From: Candidatus Pelagibacter sp.
GTDB lineage: Bacteria; Pseudomonadota; Alphaproteobacteria; Pelagibacterales; Pelagibacteraceae
Length of the DNA: 15,426 nt
Direction: 5' to 3'
Assembly: GCA_029941985.1 (NCBI GenBank)
Contig: JAPYTV010000016.1
Coordinates: forward strand, 1-15,426
Part shown: positions 1-7,186 of the stretch, in pieces
Layout: each line of letters starts with the position of its first letter
Numbering within the stretch: the stretch's first letter is position 1
Program-made: the position numbers and the translations under genes
Notes under the pieces: generated by a model
The model's input: only the letters and a program-made list of their open reading frames with translations
Database searches by the model: none
Told to the model about the DNA's origin: nothing

Positions 1-1074
1 CTTTCTAAAAAATCGTCTATTTCTCCATCTAATACTTTATCAGGATTTGAGCTTTCAAAATTAGTTCTGTTATCTTTGACTAATCTATACGGGTGAAGAA
101 CGTAAGATCTTATTTGATGGCCCCATCCTATTTCTGCTTTAGAAGATTGATTGCTTTGATTTTCTTTCTCTCTTTTTTTAATTTCAAAATCATATAATCT
201 TGCTTTGAGCATATTCATACACGTTTCTTTATTTTTATGTTGAGATCTTTCATTCTGACATTGGACTACAATTTTTGAAGGCATATGTGTAATTCTAACG
301 GCACTATCTGTTGTATTTACATGTTGTCCTCCTGCTCCACTAGATCTATAGGTGTCAATTCTTAAATCTTTTTCTATAATTTCAACATCAATATTTTCAT
401 CAACGACTGGGTAAATCCATATACTAGCAAAACTTGTATGTCTTCTTGCACCTGAGTCAAATGGAGATATTCTTACTAATCTATGAATTCCTGACTCAGA
501 TTTTAACCATCCATAAATATAATCACCTTCAACTTTAATTGTTGATGATTTTATTCCCGCTTCATCACCTTTATGTTCGCTTATTAATTGAGATTTAAAA
601 CCTTTGTTTACTGACCACTTTAAATACATTCTTCTTAACATCTCAGCCCAATCTTGACTTTCTGTACCTCCTGCTCCCGCGTGTATTTCTATATAACAAT
701 CTAAGCTATCACTCTCATTTGAAAGAAAACATTTTGTTTCATTTTTTTTTGTTAAAATTTTTAATTTTTTAGTATTTTCTAGAACTTCATTAATTATAGA
801 TTGATTTTTTTCTTTAAAAGCTAACTCATTTAACTCATCTAAATCTTTTAATGATTTAACAGAATAATCATAAGAATGAATTAAATCCTCATGTAGTTTT
901 TTTTCTTTAATTACTTTTTGTGAGTTTGATTTTTTTTGCCAAAAATTGGCTTCTAGCATTTTTTTGTTATTTTTTTCTAGAATGGAGTATATATTATTCT
1001 TCTCAAAGGTACTCCTTTATTCTTTGATTAATTTTTTCTATTTCTTTCTTATGATTTAAATATTCATTTTCCAT
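1..1074 (-). CDS. prfB: Peptide chain release factor 2, partial at 3' end, with programmed +1 frameshift
   Basis: Class I release factor that reads UGA and UAA stop codons and triggers peptidyl-tRNA hydrolysis in the ribosome. The gene is read from ATG at 1072-1074 for 23 codons, meets an in-frame TGA at 1003-1005, and continues in the +1 frame from base 1004 to the window edge. The shifted frame holds the RF2 codon-recognition tripeptide Ser-Pro-Phe (459-467) and the catalytic Gly-Gly-Gln (324-332, in SGAGGQHVN). The visible part encodes about 357 residues; E. coli RF2 has 365, so only a few C-terminal residues (after ...DGEIDDFLE) lie outside the window. The start ATG shares its A with the TAA stop of the upstream mrcA (TAATG), which implies translational coupling. 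The in-frame stop is the standard autoregulatory device of this family, not a mutation. Identification is very secure. Confidence 0.96.
1002..1018 (-). promoter_or_regulatory. prfB programmed +1 frameshift site
   Basis: On the minus strand the bases read AAAGGAG-TAC-CTT-TGA-G. This has the three parts of the classic RF2 site: an internal Shine-Dalgarno-like AAAGGAG, a three-base spacer, and the slippery CTT codon followed by TGA. E. coli has AGGGGG-TAT-CTT-TGA-C with the same spacing. In the known mechanism, scarce RF2 lets the ribosome pause at UGA and peptidyl-tRNA-Leu slip from CUU to UUU, so translation resumes at GAG. Only the frame from base 1004 onward encodes RF2 domains, so the shift is required for the full protein. 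Confidence 0.93.
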
Positions 1075-3413
1075 TAATAGAACCTTAATATATTATTATT
1101 TTTTAATCTATTATTAATATCTAAATTTATAAAATTTTCTTTTGTTGTAATATTTTTTTTGTAAGATTCTATAATTGTTGTTTTAGATACAAATTGAGCT
1201 TTTTGACCAGTTAAAGGGTCTATAACCATCATTAAAATATTATCTGCAACCTTAAAGGGTCTTGCCTCTTTCTTTTTAATTGCATTTTTCATAAAACTTT
1301 TAAATATTGGTAATGCTGTTTTTGCTCCAGTTTCATATCTCCCTAAAGATGTTGGGTTGTCTGAACCAACATATACACCCACTGCAAGTTTTGAAGTAAA
1401 GCCAATAAACCAAGTATCAGTATTTTTATTTGTTGTTCCTGTTTTTCCAGCTATATCCAGATTAAGATTTTTTAATTTTCTCCCTGTACCTCTTTGAACC
1501 ACACCTTCTAATATTGAAGTCATTTGATATGCAGTTTCTGGAGAAAATATTTGCGGAAATTTATTCTCTATATTTGGATATTTATTACTTAAAGATGATA
1601 TTTGATCACAATTTATACATTTTCTTTTCTCATTATTGAATATTGTATTTCCTTCACTATCTTGAATTCTGTCTATCATTATTGGCTTTATTAATTTACC
1701 TCCATTAACAAAAGAACAATAAGCAGAAGTTAATTTTAATAATGTAGTTTCTGCAGAGCCTAATGAGATTGATAAAAGTTCGCTAGGATTATCGTATATA
1801 CCTAACTGTTTGGAAAAATTAACTAGTTTTTTTAAACCAAGATCTTTTGCTATTCTTACAGTCATTAAGTTTCTAGATTTTTCTAAACCCATTCTTAATG
1901 TTGATGGTCCATAGAATTTTTTTCCATAGTTTTCTGGTTTCCACATCTTTAAATCTGAACCTTGCTCTAAAACTAACGGGGCATCTAGAATTAAAGTTGA
2001 AGGTGTATATCCATTTTCTAATGCTAGAGCATAAACAAATGGTTTAAATGCTGATCCAGGTTGTCTAGATGCTTGACTAGCTCTGTTAAATTCACTTTTT
2101 TTAAAACTAAAACCTCCACTTAATGCAACAACTCTTCCAGTAAATGGATCCATTACCACAATTCCTCCATTAACCTCTGGCAGCTGTCTTAATGCATAAT
2201 TATTTTCGTCAATATTTTCTACGTAGATAATGTCACCAAGCTTAAATAGTTCATTTAATTCTTTTTTGGTCCAAGAGATATTTTCATATTTTATAAATCC
2301 TTTTAATTTATTATCAGTTTCAATTTCTACAGAAAATTTTTTTATTTTTTTTACTATTGCTAATTTCCAATTAATTGACCTTTCTAACTTAAATTTTTCT
2401 AAATTATCAGACCAATTATTTAAATTTTTTTTATTTAATATTGATCCTCTCCAACCTTTTCTTTTATCGTAACGTATTAATCCATTCCTTAAGGATTGTG
2501 TAGCAATTTTCTGCAAATTTAAATTAATTGGAGTATTAATATTTAAACCTTGTTTATATACTTTTTCATAACCAAACTTATCAATTACATTTTTTCTTAT
2601 ATCTTCAACGTAATAGCGAGTATCTTCTAAAAATATTTTTTTTCTTTTTTTTAATAAAATTTCATTATTAATAAATTTTTCATAACTTTTTTTATTAATG
2701 TGGCTATTTTCAAACAAATTTTGTAAAACTAAATTTCTTCTAAATTTAGCTAATTCAATATTTTTATAAGGGTTATATCTACTGGGCGCTTTAGGTAATG
2801 CTGCCAATAGGGATGTTTCATCATAATTTAATTCACTAATAGGTTTGTCAAAATATTCTAGGCTAGCAGAAGCAACACCGTATGACCCTTCTCCCAAATA
2901 AATTTGATTAAGATACAACTCCAATATTCTTTCTTTTGAAAGTGCTCTTTCAATTCTAAACGCTAAAATTACTTCTTTTAATTTTCTATTTAAACTAACT
3001 TCATTAGTTAATAAAAAATTTTTTGCTACTTGCTGAGTTATAGTTGATGCACCTTCTAATCTTCTCGACGCAACTATATTTGAAATATTATTAATTGTAG
3101 CCCTTAAAACTCCCCTTGCATCAACCCCTGGGTGAGTAAAAAAATTTTTATCTTCGGCTGATAAAAAAGCATTGATTACTTTTATTGGTATTGCTTTATA
3201 TGGAACAAAAATTCTTCTTTCTGTTGAAAAATCATTTACCAATTCTCCTTCGCCAGAGTATACTTTACTTGAAACTGGCGGTTTATAGCTTTTTAAAAAT
3301 TTGTAATCTGGTAAATTACTTGAAAATACCCATAAAATTGAAATTATCAATATTCCTGTTAATAAAACTAAGCTAGATAATAATATAACAATATTCCTAA
3401 TAATTTTATTCAT
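1074..3413 (-). CDS. mrcA: Penicillin-binding protein 1A, bifunctional transglycosylase/transpeptidase
   Basis: Inner-membrane class A PBP that polymerises lipid II glycan strands and cross-links the peptides in the periplasm; 779 residues. A short cytoplasmic N-terminus is followed by one membrane segment (about residues 8-30). The GT51 domain follows, with catalytic Glu87 in AEDKNFFTHPGVD and the second motif GASTITQQVAKN (121-132). An OB-like linker spans about 310-410. The transpeptidase domain has the nucleophile motif SAFK (Ser454, Lys457), SRN (513-515) and KTGT (657-660). A Cys-x-x-Cys pair (Cys599, Cys602) sits inside the transpeptidase domain. All catalytic motifs are intact. The gene is divergent from the RNase E gene across 92 bases and its stop overlaps the prfB start by one base. 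No clear Shine-Dalgarno precedes ATG 3413. mrcA-prfB is a common alphaproteobacterial order. Confidence 0.96.
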   Translation of the reverse strand: MNKIIRNIVILLSSLVLLTGILIISILWVFSSNLPDYKFLKSYKPPVSSKVYSGEGELVNDFSTERRIFVPYKAIPIKVINAFLSAEDKNFFTHPGVDARGVLRATINNISNIVASRRLEGASTITQQVAKNFLLTNEVSLNRKLKEVILAFRIERALSKERILELYLNQIYLGEGSYGVASASLEYFDKPISELNYDETSLLAALPKAPSRYNPYKNIELAKFRRNLVLQNLFENSHINKKSYEKFINNEILLKKRKKIFLEDTRYYVEDIRKNVIDKFGYEKVYKQGLNINTPINLNLQKIATQSLRNGLIRYDKRKGWRGSILNKKNLNNWSDNLEKFKLERSINWKLAIVKKIKKFSVEIETDNKLKGFIKYENISWTKKELNELFKLGDIIYVENIDENNYALRQLPEVNGGIVVMDPFTGRVVALSGGFSFKKSEFNRASQASRQPGSAFKPFVYALALENGYTPSTLILDAPLVLEQGSDLKMWKPENYGKKFYGPSTLRMGLEKSRNLMTVRIAKDLGLKKLVNFSKQLGIYDNPSELLSISLGSAETTLLKLTSAYCSFVNGGKLIKPIMIDRIQDSEGNTIFNNEKRKCINCDQISSLSNKYPNIENKFPQIFSPETAYQMTSILEGVVQRGTGRKLKNLNLDIAGKTGTTNKNTDTWFIGFTSKLAVGVYVGSDNPTSLGRYETGAKTALPIFKSFMKNAIKKKEARPFKVADNILMMVIDPLTGQKAQFVSKTTIIESYKKNITTKENFINLDINNRLKNNNILRFY

Positions 3414-3505
3414 TTTAGTATAAATTAATATACGAATTTGTTAAAGTAATGGCATTAAAATTTATACAAAATTAAATAAAAAATGAAACAATTAGCTAAA
3501 AATAT
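3414..3505. promoter_or_regulatory. Divergent intergenic region between mrcA and the RNase E gene
   Basis: These 92 bases separate two divergent start codons and must hold, or lie close to, promoters for both. AT-rich -10-like elements are present: TATACT and TATATT on the minus strand just before mrcA, and TATACA on the plus strand about 40 bases before the RNase gene. None has a convincing -35 at standard spacing, so exact promoters cannot be assigned. Neither start has a recognisable Shine-Dalgarno sequence. The long 5' leader typical of enterobacterial rne autoregulation cannot fit here. Confidence 0.4.
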
Positions 3506-5317
3506 ATGGAAAAAAATTTATACATTGATGCTTCGCATCCCAATGAAACTAGAGTTGTGCTTAAGTCAGGCGAAAATATTGAAGACTATGAGTACGAAGG
3601 TTTAAAAAATACTTTAATAAAAAACAATATATACCTAGGTAGGATTAGTCGTGTAGAACCCTCTCTGCAAGCAGCCTTTGTTGATTTCGGAAGAGATAGA
3701 CATGGTTTTTTATCTTTTAACGATATTCAATCAGATTATTATCAAATACCTCAAAGTGATCTAGATAGAATTAAAGAGGAAGAAGAAAGAGTAAGAGAAA
3801 AACTTCAAAAAGAAAGTGAAGAACAAGAAGAAAAAAACATCAATGAAGGTAATTTAGAAGTTAATGACCCTGTCGAAATAAAACCAGAATCAGAAACTAA
3901 AGTTTCTACATCTGAAGAAGTTATATCTGAAATTATTTCTATAGATGAAGTTAAAAAACCAGAAACTAAGTTTCAATCAAAAAGATACAAAATACAAGAA
4001 GTTATAAAACCAAACCAAGTAATACTTATTCAGGTCACAAAAGATGAAAGAGGTCAAAAAGGTGCTGCCTTAAGTACTTTTATTTCTATAGCAGGAAAAT
4101 ATGTTGTATTGATGCCTAATACACCGAAGGGTGGAGGGATATCACGTAAAATTTTTAACCCTGGTGAAAGAAAAAAAATAAGAGTAATTTTAAATAAAAT
4201 AATTATTCCAAAAGAAATGGGATTAATTGTCAGAACTGCTGGATCTAATAAAACAAAGAATGAAATTGATTATGACCTTGAGTCTTTAATAAAAGTTTGG
4301 AATAATATTAAAGATCTTGCTTTAAACTCTCTTGCACCTGCATTAATCCACCAAGAAAGTGAAATAATAAAAAGAACCTTAAGAGATATGTATGATGAAA
4401 ATACAAAAAATATAATCATTGAAGGAAATGAAGGTTATAAAAAAGCACAAACTTTTATGAAGATGATGATGCCTTCTCATATTAAAAAAATAAAAAAATA
4501 TAGAGATAAAGTTCCTTTATTTTTTAAAGAAAATATTGAGCAAAAGTTAAATGAGATGTACGACACAGAAATAAAATTAAAATCTGGCGGTTATTTGGTT
4601 ATAAACCCAACAGAAGCTTTGGTTTCAATTGATATTAACTCTGGTAGTTCAATAAAACAAAAAAATGTTGAAAATACAGCGTTAGATACAAACCTTGAGG
4701 CTGCAGAAGAAATTTCAAGACAAATAAAAATTAGAGATTTATCTGGACTAATAATTATTGATTTTATTGATATGTTGAGTTTTGGAAATAGAAGATTGAT
4801 TGAAAAAAAACTGAAGGAAAAATGTAGAACAGATCGAGCAAGAATTCAAATTGGAAGAATTAGTAATTTTGGACTTTTAGAAATGTCGAGACAAAGACTA
4901 AGAGAAAGTGTTGTAAAATGGAAAGTAACTTTAACAGATGAATCTTTTGCTCTAAAAATATTGAAATTAATAGAAGTTGAAGTTGTTATGAATAAAGCCA
5001 AATTTGTTGAACTTAAAGTTTGTAAAAAAATATCTAATTTTATGAAAGAAAATTTTATTGACGATCTAAAATATTTTGAAAATAAAAATAAAGTAAAAAT
5101 AGATATTATTGCTGATAACACACTGACAATACCAGAATATATAATTAACCTTCAAAATAAAACTAAAAAAATAATCAAAACAATCGAGCACTTTGAAAAA
5201 TTAAAAAACCTTGAAGAGCAAGAAAAAGAGGGTAAAATTTTTGATAAATCTATTAAAAAAAAACCTTATAAAAAAAAATCTCTTTTCAAGAAGAAATTTT
5301 ACAAAAAAGCAGTTTAG
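3506..5317 (+). CDS. rne: Ribonuclease E/G family endoribonuclease, short form lacking the zinc-link
   Basis: Single-strand-specific endoribonuclease for mRNA decay and rRNA/tRNA processing; 603 residues. The N-terminus (LYIDASHPNETRV) and an S1 RNA-binding domain (about 36-200) match the alphaproteobacterial form. The S1 domain is split by an acidic, Glu-rich insertion at about 85-160. The DNase I-like catalytic domain carries Asp376 (VSIDINSG) and Asp419 (IIIDF), 43 residues apart as are Asp303 and Asp346 of E. coli RNase E. The family signature EMSRQRL is at 459-465. The Cys-Pro-x-Cys zinc-link that normally follows is absent: the sequence goes straight from RQRLRES to SFALKIL. There is no long degradosome scaffold; the protein ends in a Lys-rich tail (about 584-601). 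The start lacks a clear Shine-Dalgarno but fits the family N-terminus. rne is used because of synteny with mrcA-prfB; rng is possible by length. Confidence 0.93.
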   Translation: MEKNLYIDASHPNETRVVLKSGENIEDYEYEGLKNTLIKNNIYLGRISRVEPSLQAAFVDFGRDRHGFLSFNDIQSDYYQIPQSDLDRIKEEEERVREKLQKESEEQEEKNINEGNLEVNDPVEIKPESETKVSTSEEVISEIISIDEVKKPETKFQSKRYKIQEVIKPNQVILIQVTKDERGQKGAALSTFISIAGKYVVLMPNTPKGGGISRKIFNPGERKKIRVILNKIIIPKEMGLIVRTAGSNKTKNEIDYDLESLIKVWNNIKDLALNSLAPALIHQESEIIKRTLRDMYDENTKNIIIEGNEGYKKAQTFMKMMMPSHIKKIKKYRDKVPLFFKENIEQKLNEMYDTEIKLKSGGYLVINPTEALVSIDINSGSSIKQKNVENTALDTNLEAAEEISRQIKIRDLSGLIIIDFIDMLSFGNRRLIEKKLKEKCRTDRARIQIGRISNFGLLEMSRQRLRESVVKWKVTLTDESFALKILKLIEVEVVMNKAKFVELKVCKKISNFMKENFIDDLKYFENKNKVKIDIIADNTLTIPEYIINLQNKTKKIIKTIEHFEKLKNLEEQEKEGKIFDKSIKKKPYKKKSLFKKKFYKKAV

Positions 5318-6087
5318 ATAATTCCTTTTTTAGGTGAAGATGGATTTCCATATAATAATTTTTCTATTCTGCCAGCTAAAAAAGATTGTCTTCCAGCAAT
5401 AACTCCATTTTTAAAAGCTAAAGCCATTTCAAATGGTTTTTTAGCTTTTGCTATTGCTGTGTTTGCTAAAACACCATCACAACCTAATTCCATTGCAATA
5501 GTGGCGTCTGAGGCTTGACCTAAACCAGCATCAATTATCAATGGTAATTTTGTCTGACTTCTTATAATTTTTATATTTGTTGTATTTTGTATTCCAAGAC
5601 CAGAACCGATTGGAGCTGCTAAAGGCATGATCGCACATGCTCCCGCATTCTCTAATCTTTTTGCCATTAGTGGATCATCATTACAGTAAACCATTACATT
5701 AAAACCTTCATTGGTTAATACTTCAGTAGATTTTAAAGTTTCAATCATGTCTGGAAATAAATTTTTTTTGTCTCCAAGAACTTCAAGTTTTACTAATTTC
5801 CACCCTCCTATTTCTCTTGCTAGTCTTAGAGTTCTAAGTGCCTCTATTGAATTAAAACATCCTGCGGTATTAGGTAAATAAGTAATTTTTTTTGGATCTA
5901 TATAATCCATTAATAGTGGTTTTTTTTTATTAGAAATATTTACTCTTCTAACTGCAACTGTAACAATTTCGGCACCAGATAGCTTTATAGCTTTTGCACA
6001 TTCTGACATACTTTTATATTTACCTGTTCCAACTATCAGTCTGGAATTAAACTTTTTATTAGCTACTGTTAATTGATCTTTTTTCAA
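5314..6087 (-). CDS. thiG: Thiazole synthase ThiG
   Basis: Cytoplasmic enzyme that condenses 1-deoxy-D-xylulose 5-phosphate, dehydroglycine and ThiS-thiocarboxylate sulfur into the thiazole phosphate moiety of thiamin. The TIM-barrel protein has 257 residues, the usual length. The Schiff-base lysine is probably Lys100 in LVKLEVLGD, and the phosphate-binding loop AAPIGSGLGI is intact. The start is TTG at 6085-6087, supported by a strong Shine-Dalgarno GGAGGT eight bases upstream inside the end of thiS; no ATG fits the conserved N-terminus. Two bases separate it from thiS, so the pair is a bicistron. Its TAA overlaps the TAG of the convergent RNase gene over 5314-5317. Known SAR11 strains keep thiazole synthesis but lack thiC and need an exogenous pyrimidine precursor; thiC is not in this window, which alone does not prove absence. 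Confidence 0.96.
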   Translation of the reverse strand: MKKDQLTVANKKFNSRLIVGTGKYKSMSECAKAIKLSGAEIVTVAVRRVNISNKKKPLLMDYIDPKKITYLPNTAGCFNSIEALRTLRLAREIGGWKLVKLEVLGDKKNLFPDMIETLKSTEVLTNEGFNVMVYCNDDPLMAKRLENAGACAIMPLAAPIGSGLGIQNTTNIKIIRSQTKLPLIIDAGLGQASDATIAMELGCDGVLANTAIAKAKKPFEMALAFKNGVIAGRQSFLAGRIEKLLYGNPSSPKKGII

Positions 6088-6089
6088 TT

Positions 6090-6308
6090 TTAACCACCTC
6101 CAATAAAATGAACAATTTCTATCTTATCGTCTTTTTTTAATTTGGTTTTATTTAGCTTATTTTTATCTATTATTTCGTGATTTAATTCAATTGCTACTTT
6201 TTTTAAAGGTATTTTTAATTCTTTTAGATAGCTTAATAGACTTAAATTATCATTAATTGCTGATAATTTACCATTTATTTTAATTTTTATTTTTTTTATT
6301 TTTTTCAT
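6090..6308 (-). CDS. thiS: Sulfur carrier protein ThiS
   Basis: Ubiquitin-like carrier whose C-terminal Gly-Gly is adenylated and converted to a thiocarboxylate that donates sulfur to ThiG. The protein has 72 residues, ends in VHFIGGG, and has the beta-grasp pattern INGK...LSLLSYLKEL...VAIELNHEII. The chosen start is ATG at 6306-6308, giving the Lys-rich N-terminus MKKIKKIKIKING. The frame stays open to 6428, but that extension lies antisense to the aroQ start and has no ThiS-like content. There is no Shine-Dalgarno. Only 16 bases separate this start from the divergent aroQ start, so no TPP riboswitch leader can fit. The last glycine codons also form the ribosome binding site of thiG. Confidence 0.93.
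   Translation of the reverse strand: MKKIKKIKIKINGKLSAINDNLSLLSYLKELKIPLKKVAIELNHEIIDKNKLNKTKLKKDDKIEIVHFIGGG
6094..6101 (-). promoter_or_regulatory. thiG ribosome binding site inside the thiS Gly-Gly codons
   Basis: On the minus strand the bases GGAGGTGG encode the last glycines of ThiS (GGA GGT GGT) and lie just upstream of the thiG TTG start. The GGAGGT core is eight bases from the TTG. It is the strongest Shine-Dalgarno match I saw in the window and decides the start of thiG. Confidence 0.75.
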
Positions 6309-6324
6309 ACTATATAAAAGCTGA
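6309..6324. promoter_or_regulatory. 16-base divergent gap between thiS and aroQ
   Basis: Only 16 bases separate the ATG codons of thiS (minus) and aroQ (plus). The sequence contains TACTAT/TATATA-type -10-like elements on the plus strand ending about 8-12 bases before the aroQ ATG, which would give an almost leaderless aroQ mRNA. Any -35 elements must lie inside the opposite gene. No Shine-Dalgarno is present for either gene. The promoter assignment is inference. Confidence 0.35.
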
Positions 6325-6774
6325 ATGAATAATAATATACTTGTTGTTAACGGTCCTAATCTTAATCTATTAGGTGAAAGAGAACAATCACAATATGGAT
6401 CAACAACTTTTGAACAGTTAAAAAACAATTGTTTAGCTAAAGCAAAAGAATTAGATGTTAATCTAGAATTTTCACAATCAAATATTGAAGGTGAATTAGT
6501 TACAATTATTCAAGAGGCAAAAAATAAATTTGATGGCATAATTATTAATGCAGCAGGTTTCACTCACACATCTGTTGCTATTAGAGATGCTTTAGATATT
6601 TACAAAAAACCAATTATAGAACTTCATATATCCAATATATATAAAAGAGAGGAATTTAGACAAAAATCGTTGATTAGTGATGTTGCTACTGGTGGTATTT
6701 TTGGTTTAGGAGATAATGGTTATATTTTAGCCATAATTGCAATGCAAAACATATTAAAAAATGAAAATAGATAA
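6325..6774 (+). CDS. aroQ: Type II 3-dehydroquinate dehydratase
   Basis: Cytoplasmic shikimate-pathway enzyme that converts 3-dehydroquinate to 3-dehydroshikimate, forming a dodecamer in known members. The protein has 149 residues, the normal length. It starts with the signature VVNGPNLNLLGERE and has the active-site residues of the type II family in register: Arg19, Tyr24, Asn75 (INAAGFTH), His81, His101 (ELHISN) and Arg112. The flexible lid around residues 19-24 is intact. Its end overlaps the accB start by 14 bases in another frame, so translation is probably coupled. aroQ-accB-accC is a conserved alphaproteobacterial order. No Shine-Dalgarno lies upstream of ATG 6325, and the divergent thiS start is 16 bases away. 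Confidence 0.97.
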   Translation: MNNNILVVNGPNLNLLGEREQSQYGSTTFEQLKNNCLAKAKELDVNLEFSQSNIEGELVTIIQEAKNKFDGIIINAAGFTHTSVAIRDALDIYKKPIIELHISNIYKREEFRQKSLISDVATGGIFGLGDNGYILAIIAMQNILKNENR

Positions 6775-7186
6775 AAGTATTATTAAAGAATTAACAGATT
6801 ATTTAAATGAGTTTAATTTAACTGAAATAGAGTACACTGAAAAAGATACTAAAATTAAAGTATCTAAATCTACTTCACCTAGCTCAAATCGAGTAATAAG
6901 TGTTGCCGCTTCAGCACCAACGACTAACAAAACTAAATATAAAATAACTACAGGTACAGAAATAACTTCGCCTATAATTGGTATTGCTTATCATGCTCCA
7001 GAACCTGGTGCTAAAAAATTTATAGAGATTGGAAAAAAAATTAAAAAAGGTGACACGATTATGATCGTAGAAGCTATGAAGACGATGAATCATGTTCCGT
7101 CTACAGCAGATGGAGTTATAAAAGAAATTTGTGTTGAGGATGGTCAGCCAGTTGAGTTTGGTCAGACTATTGTTATCTTAGATTAA
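6761..7186 (+). CDS. accB: Biotin carboxyl carrier protein of acetyl-CoA carboxylase
   Basis: Carrier subunit that holds biotin for carboxylation by AccC and transfers CO2 to acetyl-CoA at the carboxyltransferase, the first committed step of fatty acid synthesis. The protein has 141 residues: an N-terminal AccC-interaction segment (1-35), a Ser/Thr/Ala-rich linker (about 36-60), and a biotinyl domain (65-141). The biotinylated lysine is Lys107 in EAMKTMNH; the EAMKT form instead of EAMKM is common in alphaproteobacteria. The thumb-like insertion seen in BCCP (around 78-88, YHAPEPGAKKF) is present. The ATG overlaps the aroQ end by 14 bases, and its TAA shares one base with the accC ATG (TAATG). 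Confidence 0.97.
   Translation: MKIDKSIIKELTDYLNEFNLTEIEYTEKDTKIKVSKSTSPSSNRVISVAASAPTTNKTKYKITTGTEITSPIIGIAYHAPEPGAKKFIEIGKKIKKGDTIMIVEAMKTMNHVPSTADGVIKEICVEDGQPVEFGQTIVILD

Noticed and set aside
1003..1074. prfB as a pseudogene with an early in-frame TGA
   Set aside because: The stop sits exactly in the RF2 frameshift context and the +1 frame is intact through the SPF and GGQ motifs.
3483..3505. ATG at 3483 as an earlier start for the RNase E gene
   Set aside because: It is out of frame with the gene, and the 3506 start matches the family N-terminus.
5303..5331. A-tract/T-tract inverted repeat (7 pairs, 15-base loop) at the RNase E/thiG convergent end as a terminator
   Set aside because: Only one G-C pair and a large loop; such pairings are expected by chance in DNA this AT-rich.
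6309..6428. N-terminal extension of thiS upstream of ATG 6308
   Set aside because: It is antisense to the aroQ N-terminus, has no ThiS similarity, and the ATG at 6308 gives the usual 72-residue length.
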